The notes below the pieces were generated by a model that saw only the letters and a program-made list of their open reading frames with translations, was not told the DNA's origin and did not search any database. A stretch of 32,265 nt of DNA from Bradyrhizobium sp. (GTDB lineage: Bacteria > Pseudomonadota > Alphaproteobacteria > Rhizobiales > Xanthobacteraceae), in contig NZ_JAUYAN010000342.1 of assembly GCF_030693485.1 (NCBI RefSeq), positions 1 to 32,265 on the forward strand. Reading direction: 5' to 3'. The position numbers were made by a program, and so were the translations under genes. Below, piece by piece: positions 23,755 through 31,113 of this stretch. Numbering within the stretch: position 1 is the first letter of the stretch; the number at the start of each line of letters is the position of its first letter.

Positions 23755-24000
23755 TCACCGGCCGTCGCCATCCCCGTTCAGCGCCCGCAACATCGCGATC
23801 CGCGCGAACATCAGCCAGCCGCCGCCGATCTCGGCGGCATTGATCAAATTCTCCACCGCAATCTGCCAGCACTCCTGCTGCTGAACGTCTTTCGGCATCT
23901 GCATGACATGATCGGCGGCGTGCTGCAGCGTGATCAGCGTGGCGCCGCCGCGCAAGCGGATCGGCTCCTCGAATGGCGTCGACCACGGCATCTCAGGCAA
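23755..24000 (-). CDS. Small conserved hypothetical protein
   Basis: An 81-residue cytoplasmic protein beginning PWSTPFEEPIRLRGGATLITLQHAADHVMQMPK and ending MFARIAMLRALNGDGDGR. The order of a short beta hairpin (IRLRGGATLITL), a helix, and a second helix block is one I associate with a small family common in Bradyrhizobium; its function is unknown. Two starts are possible: TTG at 24000 or ATG at 23991. Neither has a clear ribosome binding site. It converges on the pilin gene, 37 bases away, and lies 70 bases downstream of the Ku gene on the same strand, so it could share that transcript. No metal-binding or catalytic residues stand out. Confidence 0.65.
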   Translation of the reverse strand: MPEMPWSTPFEEPIRLRGGATLITLQHAADHVMQMPKDVQQQECWQIAVENLINAAEIGGGWLMFARIAMLRALNGDGDGR

Positions 24001-24070
24001 GCGGCGGCTGCAACGTCGCCATCACTTGCCGGCCTGTCGCGATTACGCGCCGCGGTGAGCGCGTGCGCAT

Positions 24071-25057
24071 CTAGCCGGCCTTTTTCGACCGCAGCGGCGC
24101 GCGCGCCGGTTTCTCGGCCTTCTTCGTATCCTGCTTCGGCTGCTGCCTGGTTGCGCGCTTGCCGCTGCCCGATATCGGCAGCAGCATCTCGCGCTGGCCG
24201 GCGGCGGCCTTGCGCGGCTTCTTGCCCTTGGCCTTGTCGGTGGCCTTCTCCGTCACCTTTGCGGCGGACGGGGCGGATTGTTTCTCGCCGGCGAGGCTGC
24301 GCTTCAGCGCGTCCATCAGGTTGATGACGTTGCCGCTCGATTTCGGCGCGGCCTTTGCGATGGGCAGGCCGTTGCGCTTTTGATTGATCAGTTCGATCAG
24401 CGCGGACTCATAGCGGTCCTCGAACCGGCCGGGTTCGAACGAGCCGGATTTCTGCTCGACGATATGCCGGGCCAGATCCAGCATGTCCCTGGTGATTTTC
24501 ACATCCTGGATATCCTCGAAATATTCCTTCTCGCTGCGCACCTCGTAGGGATAGCGCAGCAGGGTGCCCATCAGGCCCTTGTCGAGCGGCTCCAGCGCGA
24601 TGATGTGTTCGCGGTTGGTCAGCACCAGCCGGCCGATCGCAACCTTGTTCATGCTGCGGATGGTCTCGCGGATGACGGCGAAAGCGTCATGGCCGACCTT
24701 GCCGTCGGGCACGAGATAATAGGGTCGGATCAAATAGCGGTTGTCGATGTCCGTTTTGGGAACGAACTCGTCGATCTCGATGGTGCGGGTCGACTCCAGC
24801 GCGATATCATCGAGTTCGTCCTTCGACACCTCGATGTAGGTGTCGGTGTCGACCTTGTAGCCCTTCATGATGTCTTCGGCGGCGACTTCCTCGCCGGTAT
24901 CGGCATCGACCTTGGCATATTTGATGCGGTGGCCGGTCTTGCGGTTGATCTGGTTGAAACTGACCTTCTCGGTGTCCGACGTCGCCGGATACAGGGCGAC
25001 CGGGCAGGTCACGAGCGAAAGGCGCAAAAAGCCTTTCCAGTTGGCGCGAGGGGCCAT
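24071..25057 (-). CDS. ku: Bacterial Ku protein (non-homologous end joining)
   Basis: A 328-residue Ku. The core begins MAPRANWKGFLRLSLVTCPVALYPATSD, with the conserved WKG and the SFNQI...HRIKYAKVDADTGEEV tract, and continues through the EIDEFVPKTDIDNRYLIRPYYLVPDG and MLDLARHIVEQKSG segments. The C-terminus from about residue 265 is a lysine- and alanine-rich tail that in this family binds DNA and, in some species, the ligase LigD. Ku homodimers ring DNA ends and recruit LigD. No ligD gene is in the window. The start ATG at 25057 has GGAG six bases upstream; the frame is open to 25333 but that extension lacks Ku character. The length is slightly above the common 270-300 because of the tail. 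Confidence 0.95.
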   Translation of the reverse strand: MAPRANWKGFLRLSLVTCPVALYPATSDTEKVSFNQINRKTGHRIKYAKVDADTGEEVAAEDIMKGYKVDTDTYIEVSKDELDDIALESTRTIEIDEFVPKTDIDNRYLIRPYYLVPDGKVGHDAFAVIRETIRSMNKVAIGRLVLTNREHIIALEPLDKGLMGTLLRYPYEVRSEKEYFEDIQDVKITRDMLDLARHIVEQKSGSFEPGRFEDRYESALIELINQKRNGLPIAKAAPKSSGNVINLMDALKRSLAGEKQSAPSAAKVTEKATDKAKGKKPRKAAAGQREMLLPISGSGKRATRQQPKQDTKKAEKPARAPLRSKKAG

Positions 25058-25240
25058 GGGATACTCCAAAACGCAACAATGACCGGTGAGGATACCACCG
25101 GAGAATCCGGTTTCAAGCGGATGGGGCGGGAAATCTCCTAATGGCGTTAACCCTCGCGGAGCGGGATGGTTGCATGGGGCAGGGGCGCGCCGTTTGCCTG
25201 ACACGTGGTGCGGCGATCTGGCAGCAAGGCCCGGAATCCC

Positions 25241-25265
25241 GGAACATGATCCGGCATCAGGCGTT
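25241..25265 (+). promoter_or_regulatory. EcfG-type general stress promoter
   Basis: GGAAC (25241-25245), 16 bases, then CGTT (25262-25265) is an exact match to the promoter of the alphaproteobacterial general stress sigma factor EcfG. Transcription would start near 25272, about 55 bases before the ATG of the 50-residue membrane protein. A single match can arise by chance, but the placement is right. Confidence 0.55.
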
Positions 25266-25326
25266 GCTTTCGAGATGTGACACCGCAACGACGTGCTGTT
25301 TTTCGCGACACCCCAGGAGTGCACCC

Positions 25327-25479
25327 ATGGCAAGGAGAGATCACGACCAGATCGTGGAAACCGCGAGGGAAGCCCGCGGGGCCGAGCCGGGGCCGTCGGT
25401 GCTTGCCCTGCTCACGGTCTCGACCAGCCTTGCGGTGCTGATCCTCGGCGGGGTGTGGTTCGTGTTCTTCCGCACCTGA
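25327..25479 (+). CDS. Small single-span membrane protein (50 residues)
   Basis: A 50-residue protein with a charged N-terminal half (MARRDHDQIVETAREARGAE) and one membrane helix at about residues 25-48 (VLALLTVSTSLAVLILGG and on to FVFF), ending RT. By charge the N-terminus should stay in the cytoplasm. The start ATG at 25327 has AGGAG eight bases upstream. An EcfG-type promoter precedes it and a clear hairpin follows, so it is a monocistronic, probably stress-induced gene. The frame is open back to 25141 but without a ribosome binding site. I recognise no named family. A role in the stressed envelope is inference from the promoter and topology only. Confidence 0.75.
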   Translation: MARRDHDQIVETAREARGAEPGPSVLALLTVSTSLAVLILGGVWFVFFRT

Positions 25480-25509
25480 GGGCTGACGAAACTCGGACTG
25501 GCGAACAGC

Positions 25510-25538
25510 CGGGCGCGCATCCCAGGGGTCCGCGCCCG
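25510..25538 (+). terminator. Hairpin terminator after the small membrane protein gene
   Basis: CGGGCGCG (25510-25517) pairs perfectly with CGCGCCCG (25531-25538) around a 13-base loop that contains a CCC/GGG inner pair. It is followed by TTCCTGTTT and lies 31 bases after the stop codon. Confidence 0.6.
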
Positions 25539-25604
25539 TTCCTGTTTGGCGCCTGTCGATTCGACGCCATGTGACAAAAAAGTAATAATCCGAATCGATT
25601 GCTG

Positions 25605-25619
25605 TTCATCCAGCATTCA
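25605..25619 (+). promoter_or_regulatory. TTCA direct repeat upstream of the OmpR-type regulator
   Basis: TTCA at 25605-25608 recurs at 25616-25619, an 11-base period typical of binding sites for OmpR/PhoB-family regulators. It lies about 60 bases before the TTG start of the regulator gene. It may be a site of autoregulation. The repeat is short, so confidence is low. Confidence 0.25.
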
Positions 25620-25678
25620 CGCCACAACACCTCTTCTGGATGGCGGCGATTTTGCCGGACTATTGAGGGAAGACCAGC

Positions 25679-26350
25679 TTGCGCCTGCTCGTCGTTGAAG
25701 ACGACCCGGATCTCAACCGTCAACTGACGACGGCGCTGAGCGATGCCGGCTATGTGGTCGACCGCGCTTTCGATGGCGAGGAGGGACATTTCCTCGGCGA
25801 CAGCGAACCCTATGACGCCGTGGTGCTCGACATCGGCCTGCCCAAGATGGACGGCATCTCGGTGCTGGAGGCGTGGCGCCGCAACGGCCGCGCGATGCCG
25901 GTGCTGATCCTCACCGCGCGTGACCGCTGGAGCGACAAGGTGCAGGGTTTTGACGCCGGCGCCGACGACTATGTCGCCAAACCGTTTCATCTCGAGGAAG
26001 TGCTGGCCCGGATTCGCGCGTTGCTGCGCCGCTCCACCGGTCACGCCCAGTCCGAGTTGACCTGCGGACCGGTGTCGCTTGATACCAGGACCGGCCGGGT
26101 CAGCGTGTCGGGCAACCCGATCAAGATGACCTCGCATGAATACCGCCTGCTGGCCTATCTGATGCACCATACCGGGCGTGTGGTGTCGCGTACCGAACTG
26201 GTCGAGCATCTGTACGATCAGGATTTCGATCGCGACTCCAACACCATCGAAGTGTTCGTCGGCCGCATCCGCAAGAAGCTGGACGTCGACATCATCCAGA
26301 CCGTGCGGGGGCTCGGCTATCTCCTGACGCCGCCCACGCCAGGCGCCTGA
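25679..26350 (+). CDS. OmpR/PhoP-family response regulator (FeuP-like)
   Basis: A 223-residue DNA-binding response regulator. The receiver domain (1-115) has the EDD triad, phosphoacceptor Asp51 (VVLDIGLPKMDG), Thr in LILTARD and Lys in YVAKPFHLEEV. A winged-helix output domain (about 125-220) ends with the RTVRGLGYLL pattern. The start is TTG at 25679, preceded by GAGGGAAGACC. The sensor kinase gene follows on the same strand after a 130-base gap. The closest type I recognise is the PhoP/FeuP group of rhizobia, which responds to envelope, osmotic or metal conditions; the exact signal cannot be read from sequence. Its stop codon lies within a hairpin, which may set the ratio of regulator to kinase. 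Confidence 0.92.
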   Translation: MRLLVVEDDPDLNRQLTTALSDAGYVVDRAFDGEEGHFLGDSEPYDAVVLDIGLPKMDGISVLEAWRRNGRAMPVLILTARDRWSDKVQGFDAGADDYVAKPFHLEEVLARIRALLRRSTGHAQSELTCGPVSLDTRTGRVSVSGNPIKMTSHEYRLLAYLMHHTGRVVSRTELVEHLYDQDFDRDSNTIEVFVGRIRKKLDVDIIQTVRGLGYLLTPPTPGA

Positions 26351-26369
26351 TCAAAGGTGTTGATCGGGC
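26345..26369 (+). promoter_or_regulatory. Intercistronic stem-loop over the regulator stop codon
   Basis: Bases 26345-26354 pair with 26360-26369 (10 pairs, one G-U) around the loop AGGTG. The DNA core is GATCAA-N5-TTGATC. The TGA stop of the regulator gene lies inside the left arm. Without a T run it is more likely an mRNA processing or attenuation element than a full terminator. Confidence 0.45.
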
Positions 26370-26480
26370 CGCCGGCTTGCGCTCTGGTCCGGGCATGATC
26401 CTGTTCCAGAACCTGCATCCATCGATCGGGTCGAATCCCCAACACTCCGGTTTCGACCTGTGTTTCGGGATGACACCCTG

Positions 26481-27854
26481 ATGCGCGGCAGTTCGCTCGC
26501 CACCCGGCTGTTCCTGTCGGCGACCGCCTGGGTGGTGGTGATCCTGCTCCTCACCGGCATCGTGCTGTCGTCGGTCTACCGCAACGCGACCGAGCGTGCG
26601 TTCGATCGCCGTCTCAATCTCTATCTCCGCACCGTCATCGCGGAAGTGGCGACGCCGGATAACACGCCCGATCAGTTCCAGTCGCTCGGCGAGCCGCTGT
26701 TCGAATTGCCTCTGTCCGGCTGGTACTGGCAGATCATTCGCGCCGACGGCGACAAGCCCGAGACGCGCGCGTCGCGCTCGCTATGGGACAAGAAGCTGCC
26801 GAAGCTGGAAAATCAGGGCGCCGGCCTGACCGCGGCCGGCGTCCGCCTCGGCTATGTCGATGGCCCCGAGGGCCAGTTGTTGCGGATGGTGGAACGGCCG
26901 GTAGACCTCGGCGTCGACGGCTTGTTCCTGGTCAGCGTGGCCGGCGACGCCTCGGAGATTTTCGACGAGATCCGCAGCTTCGACTACTACCTCGGCAGTA
27001 CCTTCGTGGCATTGTCGATCGTGCTGGTGCTGACCACGATCTTCCAGGTCCGCTTCGGTCTCGCGCCGCTGAAGCGCATTTCCGAATCGATCGCCGATAT
27101 CCGCTCCGGCCGCGCCGAACGGCTCGAGGGTGAATTCCCCGTCGAGATAGCGCCGCTGGCGCGGGAGACCAACGCGCTGATCGACGCCAACCGGGAAATT
27201 GTCGAGCGCGCCCGCACCCATGTCGGCAATCTCGCCCATGCCATCAAGACGCCGCTGTCGGTCATCGTCAACGAAGCCTCCGCGCGAGGCTCGGATCCGT
27301 TCGCGGCCAAGGTGCTGGAGCAGGCCGACATCATGCGCGACCAGGTCGCGCACCATCTGGAGCGCGCCCGCATCGCCGCGCGGCTCACCGTGATCGGCAC
27401 CGTCACCGAGGTTGCGCCCGCGATCGAGGCCCTGCGCCGGACCATGGAGAAAATCCACCGGGATCGCGACATCGCCATCGGCGTCAAGGCCGACGCCCAG
27501 GCCAAGTTTCGCGGCGAACGGCAGGACCTCGAGGAGATGGCCGGAAACCTGGTCGACAACGCCTGCAAATGGGCGGCGGCGCAGGTCTCCATCGAGGTGC
27601 TGGTGGAACCGGCGGCGCAGCCGGGCGCCGGTCCGATGCTTCGCATTATCGTCGACGACGACGGGCGCGGCCTGTCGGCGCCCGAGCGGGCACAGGTCTC
27701 GCGCCGGGGCCAGCGGCTGGACGAATCCAAGCCGGGTTCGGGGCTGGGGCTGTCGATCGTGGTCGACCTTGCGGCCCTCTACGGCGGCAGCCTTACCCTC
27801 GGCAATGCGCCGATCGGGGGACTGCGGGCCGAGCTGGTGCTGCCGGGGGTGTAA
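26481..27854 (+). CDS. Sensor histidine kinase (FeuQ/PhoQ-like)
   Basis: A 457-residue inner-membrane kinase. A first membrane helix (about 15-37) precedes a periplasmic sensor domain of some 130 residues, then a second helix near 170-190 and a HAMP segment. The dimerisation helix has His253 in NLAHAIKTPLSV, the AHxxKTPL variant found in PhoQ-type kinases. The ATPase domain has NLVDNACKWA, DDDGRGL and GSGLGLSIV. It should phosphorylate the regulator encoded just upstream. The ATG at 26481 is preceded only by a distant GGGA; the frame is open to a GTG at 26460, which would add seven residues. The signal is unknown. The next gene, of unknown function, follows 161 bases downstream and could be read from the same transcript. 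Confidence 0.92.
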   Translation: MRGSSLATRLFLSATAWVVVILLLTGIVLSSVYRNATERAFDRRLNLYLRTVIAEVATPDNTPDQFQSLGEPLFELPLSGWYWQIIRADGDKPETRASRSLWDKKLPKLENQGAGLTAAGVRLGYVDGPEGQLLRMVERPVDLGVDGLFLVSVAGDASEIFDEIRSFDYYLGSTFVALSIVLVLTTIFQVRFGLAPLKRISESIADIRSGRAERLEGEFPVEIAPLARETNALIDANREIVERARTHVGNLAHAIKTPLSVIVNEASARGSDPFAAKVLEQADIMRDQVAHHLERARIAARLTVIGTVTEVAPAIEALRRTMEKIHRDRDIAIGVKADAQAKFRGERQDLEEMAGNLVDNACKWAAAQVSIEVLVEPAAQPGAGPMLRIIVDDDGRGLSAPERAQVSRRGQRLDESKPGSGLGLSIVVDLAALYGGSLTLGNAPIGGLRAELVLPGV

Positions 27855-27929
27855 GCTCGCCCCGGCGCCGGAAGCCCGGGGTTGGACGGCCGCCGGAACC
27901 CCTAGGGAATGCCTGCCAGTTCATCTTCC

Positions 27930-27945
27930 TAAACGGCTTCTTAAC
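27930..27945 (+). promoter_or_regulatory. CtrA-like site
   Basis: TAAA-N7-TTAAC differs from the CtrA consensus TTAA-N7-TTAAC by one base. It lies about 75 bases before the start of the 466-residue gene. In a GC-rich genome such a site is uncommon, but a single near match is weak evidence. Confidence 0.25.
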
Positions 27946-28015
27946 GTCGGGGCATTTATGATGACCGGTGGACGCTTAATGCCGTCCGAGCGAAGCACGC
28001 ATCCATACCGGGCGC

Positions 28016-29416
28016 ATGAGCCAGACATCGATCGAGCGGCTGAGGGACTATCTCGCGCAGCTTCCGCCGCAGGCGCAGGCGCTGCTGATGCGGGAGTTCG
28101 AGCGCGCCATCGAAAAGGGCGAAGACACCACGGTTGCCACCTTCGTGCTCGAACAGCTGCGCAAGATCGTGCGCGGAACCGACGAGGAGGCGCGGCCTCG
28201 CATCGACGATCCGGCCCGCCTGCTGTTCCGCCCGCTCGAGCCATTTCTGGTCGAAGGCAACGCTCCGGTGCGGCCGGGTCAGATCCGCCGCACGTCGCTG
28301 CTGCCGGTCTGGCAATGGCTGAACCGGGAGGGGGCGCCGGAGCAGGCGCAGGAATTCGAAGCAGCGCTGGCCCGGGTGCGGGAATCCGGAACGACGTCCG
28401 ATCTCGAGGTGGCCGTCCGCAAGTTTCAGCACGCCGCGGCCGATGCGATCTTCAAGATCGCCAAGCCGGTGCCCGGCGGCGACCATCAACGCGCGCTGAC
28501 CCGGATCGGTCCGCCCAAGGTGATCGAGGATGTGCTGCCGATCGGCTCGGTGCTGCAGGCTCGCGAAGCCATCGATACGCTCAACGGCCGGCTCCCCAGT
28601 CTGCTGCGTGTATTCGCGGATTCGCAGATCGCCTCGATCGGGGCGAGCCTCAACGTTCCCTCGCTGCAAACCCCGCAATTGCTGCCGTTCGCGCTGTCGC
28701 TGGTGATGCAGCGATTGCCCGCGCCGTGGCAGATCATCCGCCTCGCCATCAAGATGGCCGCGTCCGATGATGAGATCCGCGTTGCCGCGACACCTTACGG
28801 CGTTGCCGTCACCATCGCGCTGCAGGATATGTCGTTGCTCGCCGCCAACCTGCGGACCGATATCAAGCGCGGTCATTTCGACACCGTTGCGGATCAGATC
28901 AAGATCCTGCACGACGGCCTGCGCGGCTTGCGGACCGAGCTCGATCTGCGCAACGATTCCACCTGGGGCAAGCTGCTGACGTCGATCCGGGCCGATATTT
29001 CCAACGCCCTGCAATCGGAAATCGACAGCGTACCCGGCCGGGTCCGGCGCCTGCTGCGGCAACGCGCCGACAAGGATATTCCCGCCGGCGCCAGCATCGA
29101 TGCCGCTGATGTGGACGAAACCGCAGCCTTGATCGATTTCGTCGCGGTGTGCCGCACCTATGCCAGCGAACTCGCGATCAACGAGGTCACGCTGCGGACC
29201 TATTCCGACCTGCAGCAATATGTCGAGAAGTCCACGGAGTCGCTGGTGCAATCGCTGCGCGGCGGCGACGCCAGGACGCGTGGCTTCCGGCAGATGCAGG
29301 TCAAGGCGGCGATCCGCTTCTGCGAGGTATTGTTCGGCCAGGACTATGCATCGCTGATGAGCAGGGCGGCCGAAAACGCGCAGACCGTCGAACGCAAGTC
29401 GTCGCGCGCTAGTTAA
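28016..29416 (+). CDS. Conserved hypothetical helical protein (466 residues)
   Basis: A 466-residue protein that appears almost entirely alpha-helical, with no signal peptide or membrane helix, so it is cytoplasmic. It opens IERLRDYLAQLPPQAQALLMREFERAIEKG, continues through a PARLLFRPLEPFLVEG segment near residue 65, and ends with a serine-rich basic tail (RKSSRAS). I recognise no enzyme motif, nucleotide-binding loop or DNA-binding domain. Long helices rich in Leu, Arg and Gln suggest oligomerisation. It follows the sensor kinase gene on the same strand, with a CtrA-like site between them, so either cotranscription or separate cell-cycle control is possible. The ATG at 28016 lacks a clear ribosome binding site. 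Confidence 0.72.
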   Translation: MSQTSIERLRDYLAQLPPQAQALLMREFERAIEKGEDTTVATFVLEQLRKIVRGTDEEARPRIDDPARLLFRPLEPFLVEGNAPVRPGQIRRTSLLPVWQWLNREGAPEQAQEFEAALARVRESGTTSDLEVAVRKFQHAAADAIFKIAKPVPGGDHQRALTRIGPPKVIEDVLPIGSVLQAREAIDTLNGRLPSLLRVFADSQIASIGASLNVPSLQTPQLLPFALSLVMQRLPAPWQIIRLAIKMAASDDEIRVAATPYGVAVTIALQDMSLLAANLRTDIKRGHFDTVADQIKILHDGLRGLRTELDLRNDSTWGKLLTSIRADISNALQSEIDSVPGRVRRLLRQRADKDIPAGASIDAADVDETAALIDFVAVCRTYASELAINEVTLRTYSDLQQYVEKSTESLVQSLRGGDARTRGFRQMQVKAAIRFCEVLFGQDYASLMSRAAENAQTVERKSSRAS

Positions 29417-29517
29417 ACATCTGGTAAAATTCCAGGTTGTAATTTTGATTGACGGAATCCGGCGCGGGACATACACATTGATGGCGCCCGTTTCATCACG
29501 TCATTGAATTTTGAAAT

Positions 29518-29787
29518 ATGAACTCAGTCATTAATTACGTTGAAATCGAAAACCGCGTCGTTTCCGCAACATATCGAAGCCTCATGATCGGCGCCAAGGT
29601 CGTCCTGGTCGACAAGGCCAGCGGCCAGCCATTGTCCGATCCGGTCACGACGATCACGTCAGCGGCTCCGGCGGGCTCGCTCAGGATCAGGCTGCCGGCC
29701 ACGGTCCCGCCGGGCGACTATTATCTGAAAGCGCTGAACGGGCACGGTGCCCCGGTCGCGCAAAGCGTCGGGTTTTATGTCGGCTAA
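29518..29787 (+). CDS. Small beta-rich hypothetical protein (89 residues)
   Basis: An 89-residue protein without signal peptide. Its alternating pattern (AKVVLVDKASGQPLSDPVTTITS, then LRIRLPATVPPGDYYLKALNG and a final VGFYVG strand) suggests a compact beta sandwich of immunoglobulin-like type. The PPGDYYLKALNG tract recalls the edge strand of carbohydrate-binding or Ig-like modules, but no family can be named. The ATG at 29518 lies in an AT-rich leader without a strong ribosome binding site. An AAAATT-N9-AATTTT dyad at 29426-29446, just after the previous gene, may be a terminator. It stands alone before the cytochrome maturation genes. Confidence 0.6.
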   Translation: MNSVINYVEIENRVVSATYRSLMIGAKVVLVDKASGQPLSDPVTTITSAAPAGSLRIRLPATVPPGDYYLKALNGHGAPVAQSVGFYVG

Positions 29788-29833
29788 CCGCGGTTTTCTG
29801 CGGGTTTTCGGGGTTTCCCCGCAGCGCCGGTAG

Positions 29834-29849
29834 ATTGACAATTGTCAAT
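29834..29849 (+). promoter_or_regulatory. FixK/FNR-type palindrome upstream of ccmI
   Basis: ATTGACAATTGTCAAT is a perfect 16-base palindrome containing TTGA-N6-TCAA. Its centre is 29841.5. A -10-like TGTAAA lies at 29871-29876, exactly where a class II FNR promoter would have it (start near 29883, 45 bases before the ccmI ATG). A MarR-type operator is the alternative reading. Confidence 0.55.
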
Positions 29850-29927
29850 TGCCGGGGTCACCGCCCGTGGTGTAAAGCGGCGCATCGGCGCCTTAGTCTG
29901 TGGCGCCGTTCCACCGGAACTTGGCTG

Positions 29928-31052
29928 ATGACGCTGTGGTTTGTGTTCGCGCTGATGACGGTCGCGGCGATCTTCGCCGTGCTGTGGCCGTTAAGCCGGG
30001 CTGGCCGGCCGCAAAGCGAAGGCAGCGAGGCTGCCGTCTACAAGGACCAGCTCAGCGAGGTCGACCGCGACGTCGCCGGCGGACTGATCGGTCCCTCCGA
30101 AGCTGAAGCCGCGCGCGTCGAGATCAGCCGCCGGCTGCTGGCGGCAAGGGACAGCCAGGACGGCCTTCCGGTCGCATCCAGCACCAGATTGCGCCGATCC
30201 GCGGCCATCCTGGCCCTGGTTGGCCTCCCGATCGTGGCGGTCGCGATTTACCTCCCGCTGGGATCGCCCAGGCTCGGCGATTTTCCGCTGGCCCAGCGCG
30301 CCCGCGCGCCCGATACGGCGCAGCCTTTTGAGAATATGGTTGCGCAGGTCGAGGCGCATCTGGAGAAGAATCCGACCGATGGCCGGGGCTGGAACGTGCT
30401 GGCGCCCGTCCTGGCGCGGCTCGGCCGCTTCGATGAAGCGGTCCGCGCCTATCGCAATTCGATCACCTACAATGGCGACAGTCCCGAGCGCCGGTCCGAC
30501 CTCGGCGAAGCGCTGGTTGCTGCGGCGAGCGGCGTGGTCACCGCGGAGGCGAAGGCTGAATTCGAGCGCGCCATCGCGCTGAACGCCGACGAGGTCAAGG
30601 CGAGCTATTTCCTCGGGCTGGCCGCCGAGCAGGACGGTCGCGGCAGCGAGGCCGCCTCGATCTGGCGCACCATGCTGGCCAAGGCGCCGCCGGATGCGCC
30701 GTGGCGGCCGCTGGTGCAGGCCGCCCTGGGACGGGTCGGCGGCGCGCCGGTCCCGCCGCCCGGATCGCCGGCTCCGGCGTTGTCCAACGAGGCGATGGCG
30801 GCGGCAAAGGACATGAATGAGGCCGACCGCAGCGAAATGATCCGTGGCATGGTCGAGCGGCTCGCCACCCGATTGAAGCAGAATGGCGACGATGTCGAAG
30901 GTTGGCTGCGGCTGGTGCAGGCCTATATGGTGATGGGCGATCGCGACAAGGCGAGGTCCGCGCTGGGCGACGCCCGTCAGGCGGTCGCCAATGACGCCGC
31001 GCGGCTGCGGCAACTGAATGAGGGCCTGAAGAATCTCGGGCTCGACGGATAG
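29928..31052 (+). CDS. ccmI: Cytochrome c maturation protein CcmI (CycH)
   Basis: A 374-residue inner-membrane protein. The first helix (about 3-22) is followed by a cytoplasmic stretch YKDQLSEVDRDVAGGLIGPSEAEAARVEISRRLL, the classic CcmI N-terminal signature. A second helix near 85-107 and a long periplasmic part with tetratricopeptide-like repeats (GWNVLAPVLARLGRFDEAVRAYRNSI) come next. CcmI holds apocytochrome c for the CcmFH haem ligase. The start ATG at 29928 begins the first helix directly; the frame is open upstream to 29835 but with no plausible membrane start. A FixK/FNR-type palindrome precedes it. ccmE and ccmF follow, giving the cycHJK order of rhizobia. Confidence 0.93.
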   Translation: MTLWFVFALMTVAAIFAVLWPLSRAGRPQSEGSEAAVYKDQLSEVDRDVAGGLIGPSEAEAARVEISRRLLAARDSQDGLPVASSTRLRRSAAILALVGLPIVAVAIYLPLGSPRLGDFPLAQRARAPDTAQPFENMVAQVEAHLEKNPTDGRGWNVLAPVLARLGRFDEAVRAYRNSITYNGDSPERRSDLGEALVAAASGVVTAEAKAEFERAIALNADEVKASYFLGLAAEQDGRGSEAASIWRTMLAKAPPDAPWRPLVQAALGRVGGAPVPPPGSPAPALSNEAMAAAKDMNEADRSEMIRGMVERLATRLKQNGDDVEGWLRLVQAYMVMGDRDKARSALGDARQAVANDAARLRQLNEGLKNLGLDG

Positions 31053-31094
31053 CATGATGCCGAAAAGTGCGAAGCGGTTTTCGGAGCAACATGC
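31052..31094. repeat. Extragenic palindrome between ccmI and ccmE
   Basis: GCATGATGCCGAAAA and TTTTCGGAGCAACATGC face each other across GTGCGAAGCGG, forming a stem of about 15 bases with a two-base bulge. It begins at the last base of the ccmI stop. The core (GCATGAT...CCGAAAAGTGCGAAGCGGTTTT) resembles a dispersed palindrome I recall from Bradyrhizobium genomes. It may protect or process the mRNA. Confidence 0.65.
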
Positions 31095-31113
31095 GCAGGA
31101 TTAGAGGCGAGCC

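Noticed and set aside
27412..28770. A 452-codon plus-strand frame running across the kinase end and the 466-residue gene
   Set aside because: It is out of frame with both neighbours, Arg/Ala/Ser-rich and without motif, while both overlapped genes have coherent proteins.
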